The translations under genes were made by a program, and so were the position numbers. Shown here piece after piece: positions 1 through 5,726 of a DNA stretch of 7,189 nucleotides. A model generated the notes under the pieces. That model worked only from the letters and a program-made list of their open reading frames with translations, was not told the DNA's origin and searched no databases. The first letter of the stretch is position 1; each line of letters starts with the position of its first letter. The stretch comes from Armatimonadota bacterium (GTDB taxonomy: Bacteria; Armatimonadota; Zipacnadia; Zipacnadales; JABUFB01), in NCBI GenBank assembly GCA_018056145.1, contig JAGPGE010000295.1:1-7189 (forward strand), given 5' to 3'.

Positions 1-1121
1 GTCTCGTACTTATCCCGCAGGTAGTTGCGATAGCGGATCTGCGGAGTATCGAGACGGATGAACCGAGGCGAGACGCCTGAGTCATCCTCCAGGAACATGC
101 CCCAGTCGGCGGCCAGGATGCCGTCCCAGGGGTAGCGCTCCGGGAGTTTCACGTCCTGCCAGACAATCTTCGGGCCCAATCCGGCGACGTTCTTGTAGGC
201 CGTGCGCAGGAAGCTCAGGTCATTCTGGTAACGTTTCTGCAGCCAGCGGGTGAACTCGCTCTGGGCGCCGGCGTCGAGTGCCACGAACTGGTACGGCATC
301 TCCTTGCGGACGTACGCGAGCCAGTCCTCCGCGAAGTTGGCGTTATGTGCCGGATAGCGCTCGGGCAAATGGATCTCAGAAAGGCGCGTGATCGGCATGC
401 CGTAGCGCTTCGCATAGGTCTCGGGCTTGCCGGGGTCGCTCCCGTCCTCAAGCTCCCGGTTGAGCAGGAACTCGGCGAACATGCCCTCGACCGGAGCGGG
501 GAGGTAGAAGCGGTTGGGCAGACCCTGCTTGAACTCCATCATTTCCTTGTGACGCAGGTCCTTAAGCGGCTGGAAGACCCGCTTGTGCCATTCCTCGCGG
601 CGCAACTGCAGGTCGAAATACTCCCGGTCCTCCTTGTAGGCCTGGTTCATCAGCTGGATGTTGTCCTTGTACCGGCTGCGCAGGAAGGCGGCGTAACGGT
701 GGGCGCCCTCAAGGCTGATCTTGGGCTTCGACACCGAGTAAGCATGGGCGGTGAATGTGTAGGTGAGCGGGAGTTCCTTGATCCACGCGTCGAAGTCCTC
801 GAAGCGCTTGTCACTCACCTGCTCGGGTGGTGTCACATCCAGGAAGTCCCCGATATCCTCGCCCGTGCTGTAGTTGTACAGCACCGGGTCCTCATTGAAG
901 GCGCTCTCCATGTACTTCTGGAACAGCGCGGCATCGCTGTAGAAGTAGGCAGGGATGAGCCGGAAGTCGTGGGAGTCCACGTTGCTGGTGAATGAGCTGC
1001 TCACCATGAGCCAGAAGGGGACGACCATGGTGATCGCGCCCAGTGACAGGACGAGATAGATGGCCGCGATGAGCAGCCTCTGTTTCGGCGCCTGGCGGCC
1101 GACCACGGCGATATGGGGCAT
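1..1121 (-). CDS. MalG-type sugar ABC permease with giant periplasmic repeat insertion (C-terminus off window)
   Basis: Seen: an uninterrupted frame of 373 codons runs from ATG at 1119-1121 to the window edge. GGAGG (1129-1133) sits 7 bases upstream of the ATG. Residues 1-14 are short and basic, and residues 15-40 form one membrane helix ending in a PFWLMVSSSFTS motif. That motif resembles the end of TM1 in MalG-family (CUT1) inner-membrane permeases. Family members then have a short periplasmic loop before TM2. Here residues 44-373 are hydrophilic, charged and without another helix. They contain diverged repeats: an FLRxRY/WLQKRY/YLRDKY helix at about 146, 293 and 367, often followed by LxxAY, and LPERYP at 252 and 326 followed by a DW-x2-[FY] motif. 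Context: second gene of the operon, 74 bases after the SBP-MalF fusion, which supplies the partner permease. Inference: the core permease helices and EAA loop lie beyond base 1, and the insertion faces the periplasm. The MalG assignment rests on TM1 and context only; a membrane-anchored repeat protein is the alternative. Confidence 0.75.
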   Translation of the reverse strand, partial: MPHIAVVGRQAPKQRLLIAAIYLVLSLGAITMVVPFWLMVSSSFTSNVDSHDFRLIPAYFYSDAALFQKYMESAFNEDPVLYNYSTGEDIGDFLDVTPPEQVSDKRFEDFDAWIKELPLTYTFTAHAYSVSKPKISLEGAHRYAAFLRSRYKDNIQLMNQAYKEDREYFDLQLRREEWHKRVFQPLKDLRHKEMMEFKQGLPNRFYLPAPVEGMFAEFLLNRELEDGSDPGKPETYAKRYGMPITRLSEIHLPERYPAHNANFAEDWLAYVRKEMPYQFVALDAGAQSEFTRWLQKRYQNDLSFLRTAYKNVAGLGPKIVWQDVKLPERYPWDGILAADWGMFLEDDSGVSPRFIRLDTPQIRYRNYLRDKYE

Positions 1122-1128
1122 GATAGGA

Positions 1129-1133
1129 CCTCC
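1129..1133 (-). promoter_or_regulatory. Shine-Dalgarno sequence of the MalG-type gene
   Basis: GGAGG on the minus strand lies 7 bases before the ATG at 1121. It fixes the start of the second operon gene and shows that this genome uses canonical ribosome binding sites. Confidence 0.8.
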
Positions 1134-1154
1134 GAACGCCACGTCAACGTATCT

Positions 1155-1168
1155 GGAGCCAGGGCTCC
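1155..1168. repeat. Perfect 14-bp palindrome between the two permease genes
   Basis: GGAGCC and GGCTCC are separated by two bases, so a small RNA hairpin with a 5-bp stem and 4-base loop could form in the 74-base intercistronic gap. No U-tract follows on the transcribed (minus) strand, so it does not look like an operon-ending terminator. A role in mRNA processing or in setting the ratio of the two proteins is possible, but chance is not excluded. Confidence 0.3.
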
Positions 1169-1195
1169 TTCTTTGCGAGAGAATGTGTCAGCCGA

Positions 1196-4100
1196 CTAAT
1201 CCTTCGCGCTGGCGGTGCGGAACTGCAGGCGGCTCAGGATGCGCAACTGCATGACGGTGAACCCGATGAGCAGCGACCCGAGCACCCACGCCATCGAGAC
1301 CGCGAACCCGTATTTCAGGTACATGTAAGCATTGCGCCAAATCTCCAGGCCGAGAACCAGGGTGGCGTTTGCGGGCCCGCCGCCGGTCATGATGAAAATC
1401 GCTTCGAAGGCTCGGAACGCCGCGATGAAAGCGCCCACGAAGTTGATGATGATCAATGCCCGCAGGAAGGGAATGGTGATGGTCCAGAACTTGGTCCAGA
1501 AGCCGCCACCGTCCAGGTCCGCGGCCTCGTACATCTCCTCGGGGATCGAGCGCAGCGCGGCCAGGTAGATGATGCAGCCCGGTCCCATTCCCGCCCAGAT
1601 CTGGGGCAGGATCACGCAGACCATGGCCACCGCGGGGAACATGGGCACGCCGAAGACCGGGGAGGCATCATTCAGGAAGTCCTGAACGTCCGCCCTGAAG
1701 AAAGCGGGCCAGACGGCCTTGACGCCGTAGGTGATGATCCCGATCGAGACTGCCGACCAGACCAGCCCGGCAGTCTTCCAGATAGCGGACCGGCCGCTTC
1801 CCGGAATGCCGCCAAGACCCAGACTGCCGAACTGCGCCCACCATGGCGGCTTCTCGGACGGCTTCGGGGTTGTGCTCAGTAGCAGGAAACCGAGGGAGGC
1901 TGCGAGCCCCGCAAGTATGAGCACCCATACCCCGGTGTACCGGATGCCCTGCACAAGCACAACCGCGCCGACGATGACCCAGACCACGGAGGCAATCGCG
2001 TTCATCACGTACCAGATGCGGCTTGCGCGGGCGCCGGACGAGCGAACGTAGAGAATGGGCGGAACGATCCCGTACACGGGCCACATCCACCATGCGACCC
2101 GTTCGGGCTCGCGCTCCCTGCCGTGATGGAAGCTGATCGCCATGCCCAGTGCGATGCCCGCGATGAGCAGAACCATGAGTTCCTGCACGATCTCGGAAGC
2201 CGGGCCGTAGACCTTGTTGAGGAACCCGGCCTGGCTTGGATCGTAGAACTGCTTCCAGAGCATGAAGATAACGACACCGGTAGTGACCGCGGGCAAGTAG
2301 TACATGGTGCGGTAGAAGACCTTCGCCCGGGGCACTTCGTGAAGCAGCAGCGCGAGACCGATGGGCGCGGCGAAACCGAAGCCGATCATCATCGCGGCGT
2401 ACCATAGCGTGCGGTACATGGTGAGCCAGAAGTCTTTCGAGAAGAAAGCCTCGGTGAAGTTCTGCAGGAAGATCCAACGGGCGCCCAGGATGATGCGGTA
2501 GTCCTGGAATGCCATGAGCGTCCCGCGCGCCAGGGGGTAGTACTGCCAAAGGCCCACGAGACAGATGGCCGGGAGCAGGATAAGCCACGCGTACATGTAC
2601 CGCTTCTGCTTGTAACCCACGGTCTCGGTCTTCGCCCCGGATTCCTGGGATTTGATCTGTGTGGTGTAATGCGAGAGACTGGTGCGCATGAGCAGCACGA
2701 AGGCGATGCCCATGAAGAGGACGGCCAGTCCAGTGACGATGGTGCGAATTCGCTGCACCTCGGGCGGGACGCGGCCCAGGAGCTTGGCGTTGGTGGCTGC
2801 GACCTCTTTCTTCAGGATCGCGCGGATGTCGTCGCGTGTTGGCGCGTCGAATTGCAGAGACCGCTCGAGGGGCACTGTCATCTCGACGTAAATGAGCTGG
2901 CAGTTCTTCCCGTACGGTTCGGGCTTCGAATTGGCGATGGTGTCCTTGAGCACCTGAGCCCAGCCCTTGGGAACCTCCCGCAGGTACTCTTCGTAGCCGA
3001 ACTCTTTGAGCCAGTCGGGATTGACGAACTTGGCGAACCCCGCGTCGATGAAGGCTTTGGTCTTGATGCGCTTGGCCTCGGTGGAGGCGTAGAAGCGGAT
3101 GTAGTCCCAGGCGGCCTTGCGCACCTCCGGGTCGGTGATCGTGGAATTGATCCCGTACATCGTGGCATTGATCTCGGAGTGCCGCTTCCCGGTGGGGCCC
3201 TTGGGGACAGGGCAGATGCCGACCTGGTTGGGGTTAACCTGCGCGATATACTCATCCCGCAGGTACTGGAACATCATGCCGATCTTGCCCCGCTGCCAAC
3301 CGAGACTGCCCGCCGGGTCGCCGTCAACAACGCCCTCATACAGGCGCTGGTTCTTCTTCAGTTCGTCCACGGTGTACGTGCGGCCGCACTTGGGGCAGCG
3401 GACTTCGCTCGCTCCGCGCTCGAACACGCACGGTTCGTCGTCATCCTCGCATCGCGTCCACCTGCCGCGCCGCAGTTGCCAGTAGTAATCCACCGCGGTT
3501 ACGGCGCCCTCATCATCGTAGGCGGCGCGCCACTCACCGTTCTCGTCCTGGACAACGGCATCGCTGCCCGCGGACCACAGGAAGCTCATGAAGTTCCACG
3601 CCGCGCTGCCTTTGGTGTACATGCCCAGTCCGTAGACGCCGTCTTCGGGCCGGGTGATGCGCAGAGCGTAGTCGTACATCTCGTCCCAGGTCTGCGGGGG
3701 CTTGTTGGGGTCGAGACCGGCGCGCTTGAAGAGGTCCTTGCGATACTGCAGGGACATAACCACGACGCCGTAAGGAATTGACCACACATGCTCCTTGCCG
3801 TCAGGCCCCTCGCGCCGGATGACCTCCCAGACCTGCGGCGGAATCAGCTTGCTGAGGTCCTCCTCCTTCTCCCACTCCTTTACATACTCGTCAAGCGGGT
3901 GGAGAAACCCCTGGGAGATGTAGGTCTCGGACTGCCGGAAGTTGACGTAAAGAACCTCCGGGGCGACGCCGCCCGCCATTGCCATGAGAGGGCCGGAGTC
4001 CATGGCGCCCACTCCCTCGACCACCAGGCCCTCGAAAGGCAGGAGTTCCACGTTGGGGTGCGCCTCGCGGTACGCATCGGCGATGGCGAGGATCGCTTTC

Positions 4101-4240
4101 TGATCTGGCGTGACCGCCATGTCTCGGGTAGGGAGGAACTGCACCTTGAGGGTTATCTTCTTCGCGAACGCCGGCTGAGTCGGGGCCAGAAGAAAGGCCC
4201 CACACACAGCAAGCGCCGCTGCCAGCATGACGCGGCGCAA
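1196..4240 (-). CDS. Solute-binding protein fused to MalF-type ABC permease
   Basis: A single polypeptide of about 1014 residues (numbered from TTG 4240) joins two parts of a CUT1-type sugar importer. Seen: signal peptide 1-26 ending AFA; family-1-like extracellular binding domain about 28-490; helix 497-519; basic linker 520-549; MalF-like permease 550-1014 with an EAA loop at 905-924 matching EAA-x3-G-x9-I-x-[IL]-P, which in this family contacts the ATPase. The topology is coherent: the receptor is outside, the extra helix returns to the cytoplasm, and the permease starts inside. Oddities: a C-x6-C-x10-C-x2-C cluster at 264-285 in the binding domain, and about 175 extra residues (678-854) with four or five hydrophobic segments between permease helices 3 and 4. 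Start choice: TTG 4240 has AGGAGG 8 bases upstream and leaves a compact signal peptide. ATG 4285 lacks a ribosome site, and GTG 4318 lies upstream of the predicted transcript start. No ATPase gene is in the window. The substrate is unknown; sugar or oligosaccharide is the family inference. Confidence 0.93.
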   Translation of the reverse strand: MRRVMLAAALAVCGAFLLAPTQPAFAKKITLKVQFLPTRDMAVTPDQKAILAIADAYREAHPNVELLPFEGLVVEGVGAMDSGPLMAMAGGVAPEVLYVNFRQSETYISQGFLHPLDEYVKEWEKEEDLSKLIPPQVWEVIRREGPDGKEHVWSIPYGVVVMSLQYRKDLFKRAGLDPNKPPQTWDEMYDYALRITRPEDGVYGLGMYTKGSAAWNFMSFLWSAGSDAVVQDENGEWRAAYDDEGAVTAVDYYWQLRRGRWTRCEDDDEPCVFERGASEVRCPKCGRTYTVDELKKNQRLYEGVVDGDPAGSLGWQRGKIGMMFQYLRDEYIAQVNPNQVGICPVPKGPTGKRHSEINATMYGINSTITDPEVRKAAWDYIRFYASTEAKRIKTKAFIDAGFAKFVNPDWLKEFGYEEYLREVPKGWAQVLKDTIANSKPEPYGKNCQLIYVEMTVPLERSLQFDAPTRDDIRAILKKEVAATNAKLLGRVPPEVQRIRTIVTGLAVLFMGIAFVLLMRTSLSHYTTQIKSQESGAKTETVGYKQKRYMYAWLILLPAICLVGLWQYYPLARGTLMAFQDYRIILGARWIFLQNFTEAFFSKDFWLTMYRTLWYAAMMIGFGFAAPIGLALLLHEVPRAKVFYRTMYYLPAVTTGVVIFMLWKQFYDPSQAGFLNKVYGPASEIVQELMVLLIAGIALGMAISFHHGREREPERVAWWMWPVYGIVPPILYVRSSGARASRIWYVMNAIASVVWVIVGAVVLVQGIRYTGVWVLILAGLAASLGFLLLSTTPKPSEKPPWWAQFGSLGLGGIPGSGRSAIWKTAGLVWSAVSIGIITYGVKAVWPAFFRADVQDFLNDASPVFGVPMFPAVAMVCVILPQIWAGMGPGCIIYLAALRSIPEEMYEAADLDGGGFWTKFWTITIPFLRALIIINFVGAFIAAFRAFEAIFIMTGGGPANATLVLGLEIWRNAYMYLKYGFAVSMAWVLGSLLIGFTVMQLRILSRLQFRTASAKD

Positions 4241-4248
4241 TCTGAACG

Positions 4249-4254
4249 CCTCCT
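4249..4254 (-). promoter_or_regulatory. Shine-Dalgarno AGGAGG that decides a TTG start
   Basis: A full AGGAGG on the minus strand stands 8 bases before TTG 4238-4240, which is in frame with the fusion gene. Neither in-frame start further upstream (ATG 4285, GTG 4318) has a comparable site. A start here gives a 26-residue signal peptide with two arginines near the N-terminus. Confidence 0.65.
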
Positions 4255-4302
4255 GCCGTGGTGGAAAGTGAGTCCGCGACTTCATGATCAGGGCGGATTT
4301 GA

Positions 4303-4331
4303 AGTATACACCGCGCACTCTCGGCGGGCAA
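4303..4331 (-). promoter_or_regulatory. Sigma70-like promoter of the transporter operon
   Basis: On the minus strand, TTGCCC (4331-4326) and TATACT (4308-4303) are separated by exactly 17 bases; the -10 box matches 5 of 6 consensus positions. A transcript starting about 7 bases past the -10 box (near 4296) would have a leader of about 55 bases before TTG 4240 and would exclude GTG 4318 as a start. The prediction comes from consensus matching only. Confidence 0.55.
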
Positions 4332-4446
4332 GCGCGCGTGGTGGACGGTGAACGACGTCACGGCCGGACACCCAACCGAGAGGCCATTGAGCTGGAGATC
4401 GAATAGAGATAGGGTCTTCAATGGTACAGGTCTGTAGTTGGTCTTT

Positions 4447-4460
4447 ATGAAACATTTCAT
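4447..4460. promoter_or_regulatory. Candidate LacI/GalR-type operator palindrome
   Basis: ATGAAA and TTTCAT form a perfect 6-bp inverted repeat around a CA centre. LacI/GalR-family operators are often of the TGAAA-CG-TTTCA type, so this resembles one with a CA instead of a CG centre. It lies about 50 bases upstream of the plus-strand -35 box. A second half site, ATGAAAC, begins at 4480, 33 bases (about three helical turns) downstream. No regulator gene is in the window. Confidence 0.35.
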
Positions 4461-4511
4461 GTCTAGTAAAAGGATTTAAATGAAACTCTCTGTAACTCTA
4501 GTCATTGCCTG

Positions 4512-4540
4512 TTGACTCTCTCAAGCCGCATACCTACACT
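4512..4540 (+). promoter_or_regulatory. Sigma70-like promoter of the PEP-CTERM gene, possibly leaderless
   Basis: TTGACT (4512-4517, 5 of 6 to consensus) and TACACT (4535-4540, 4 of 6) are separated by 17 bases. Initiation about 7 bases past the -10 box would fall near 4547, only about 3 bases before ATG 4550. No Shine-Dalgarno sequence precedes that ATG, which fits a leaderless message. Confidence 0.45.
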
Positions 4541-4549
4541 GCAGGCACT

Positions 4550-5641
4550 ATGTACACAAGAGTGGTCCTGGTACTGGTTCTGGTCATGGTCGCATCGACG
4601 GTGACGTGGGCGGCCACGTGGACTGGTGGCATGCTCTACTCCCGCTTCGGCGTCACGCTTGAGACCGAGGAGTACGACATGGATCCGGGCTCCGGCACGG
4701 CCCTGATCAACCGCTTCATCAACTCGTGGACCCCATCCGCCGACCCCAACGCAGCAGCTGGTGTCGAACGCGCCTTTGTGGTGGACGACTTCTACGGCTA
4801 CCCCAATTCTACAGCCCTGAACCTAGACGACACGTACACGTACGAAGGTGGCCAGACTGACGGGAACACCTCGAACGAGCCGGCGAGCTACACGAAACCC
4901 GCGGGTGGCGAGGTTTTCGACACCGAGGCCATCTACATGACCAACGATGAACGCGCGCTGTATATCGCGATCATCACATCCACGCCGCCGCCGCCCGGTG
5001 TGCCCACACCGTTCGGCACAGTCATGACCGGAGACCTCGCGATCCATACTCAGTCGGACCCTCTCGTTCACAGTGGCGAGTATGCCTACGGTCTGAACCT
5101 GAACATGGCCGATACGGGTGAGGACGCCTACGACGACACGGAAGATACCATCGGAACCGGCCTTTACAAGACGGACTACGATGGCCCAGGCGACCTTGAC
5201 GATGACTGGTACGTGGGCAACCTGAGCCTGAGCGCTACGGCCGGCAATGAGGAGACCAACTTCTACGGTCAGGGGCTGGACGGCAGCAAATTCGTCGGCG
5301 ACAGCGGCGACGGCATCGTGGTGAACTACCTGAACACCGGGCTGCTGGAAGGTTACGAGACAGGCACCACAGACCCGTACGCCTCCACTTGGGAAGTCAA
5401 CATTATCATCCCGTTGGCGCTGCTGCCGGAGTACCAGAACCTGGAGTATGGGGAGAGCCGAACGATCGGCGTCTCGTTCATTCCCGGGTGCCGCAATGAC
5501 GGCAACTCCAGCACCGCCAACATCCGGCTGGATTACGAATACCACGATGTGCCTGAGCCGGGGACCTTCGTCCTGCTGGGGCTCGGCCTCGCGGGGATCG
5601 CCTGGTGGAAACGCCGACGGAAGACCGAGGCCAGCGAGTAA
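4550..5641 (+). CDS. Exported PEP-CTERM protein with CBM9/DOMON-like features
   Basis: 363-residue secreted protein. Seen: signal peptide at residues 1-21 with a Leu/Val-rich core, likely cut near TWA-A; an acidic, Asp/Gly/Thr/Tyr-rich body; and a C-terminal sorting signal starting VPEPGTFVLLG at 334, followed by a hydrophobic helix and KRRRK at 354-358. Known of the family: exosortases recognise the PEP motif and process or anchor such proteins at the envelope, often alongside exopolysaccharide genes. The body has EAIYMTNDERALYIAI at 126-141 and a later WEVNIIIPLALL stretch (281-292) followed by IGVSF and a C-x-ND motif (306-317). This resembles the strand patterns of CBM9/DOMON-like domains common in PEP-CTERM proteins, so carbohydrate binding is a reasonable but unproven role. 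ATG 4550 was chosen over an in-frame TTG at 4505 because the signal peptide starts cleanly there and the predicted transcript begins near 4547. It is transcribed divergently from the transporter operon. Confidence 0.9.
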   Translation: MYTRVVLVLVLVMVASTVTWAATWTGGMLYSRFGVTLETEEYDMDPGSGTALINRFINSWTPSADPNAAAGVERAFVVDDFYGYPNSTALNLDDTYTYEGGQTDGNTSNEPASYTKPAGGEVFDTEAIYMTNDERALYIAIITSTPPPPGVPTPFGTVMTGDLAIHTQSDPLVHSGEYAYGLNLNMADTGEDAYDDTEDTIGTGLYKTDYDGPGDLDDDWYVGNLSLSATAGNEETNFYGQGLDGSKFVGDSGDGIVVNYLNTGLLEGYETGTTDPYASTWEVNIIIPLALLPEYQNLEYGESRTIGVSFIPGCRNDGNSSTANIRLDYEYHDVPEPGTFVLLGLGLAGIAWWKRRRKTEASE

Positions 5642-5672
5642 AGTCCCAGCCGGCTCCCTTCATCCGACACCG

Positions 5673-5702
5673 AACGGCCCCGCGCGAAGCGGGGCCGTTT
5701 TG
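5673..5702 (+). terminator. Intrinsic terminator after the PEP-CTERM gene
   Basis: CGGCCCCGC (5675-5683) and GCGGGGCCG (5689-5697) form a 9-bp GC-rich stem with a 5-base loop, extended by two A-T pairs. TTTT follows at 5698-5701. The hairpin begins about 30 bases after the stop codon. The T-run is on the plus strand only, so it mainly ends the PEP-CTERM transcript; the stem could weakly slow the convergent transcript. Confidence 0.88.
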
Positions 5703-5726
5703 CTTGCGCTGTCCGTCCTTACTGCC

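Larger units (their letters stand above)
4241..4549. promoter_or_regulatory. Divergent control region between the transporter operon and the PEP-CTERM gene
   Basis: No convincing gene lies in these 309 bases. They hold a minus-strand sigma70-like promoter (4303-4331), an AT-richer stretch (about 4395-4500) with a palindrome at 4447-4460, and a plus-strand promoter (4512-4540). The shared position could let one regulator act on both transcripts. No tRNA, riboswitch or terminator was recognised. Confidence 0.6.

Noticed and set aside
345..995. 216-residue plus-strand open frame opposite the MalG-type gene
   Set aside because: It mirrors the charged repeat region in the complementary frame. The minus-strand frame has a ribosome site, a membrane helix and coherent repeats.
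1155..1180. Palindrome followed by TTCTTT on the plus strand, considered as a terminator
   Set aside because: The T-rich tract is on the untranscribed orientation, the stem is short, and nothing on the plus strand ends there.
1668..2588. 306-residue alternative frame on the minus strand within the permease
   Set aside because: It is an Arg/Pro/His/Ala-rich product typical of a shifted frame in GC-rich DNA. The main frame carries the membrane helices and the family motifs.
2669..3781. 370-residue open frame on the plus strand opposite the binding-protein region
   Set aside because: It is antisense to a strongly supported gene, starts mid-gene, has no family resemblance and is expected from high-GC codon usage in the opposite frame.
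3788..4351. 187-residue plus-strand open frame
   Set aside because: It is antisense to the signal peptide and N-terminal binding domain and runs across the predicted minus-strand promoter; no motif or ribosome site supports it.
4823..5545. 240-residue minus-strand open frame inside the PEP-CTERM gene
   Set aside because: It is a Val/Ala/Arg-rich shadow of an Asp/Thr/Gly-rich gene whose signal peptide and PEP-CTERM tail are unambiguous.
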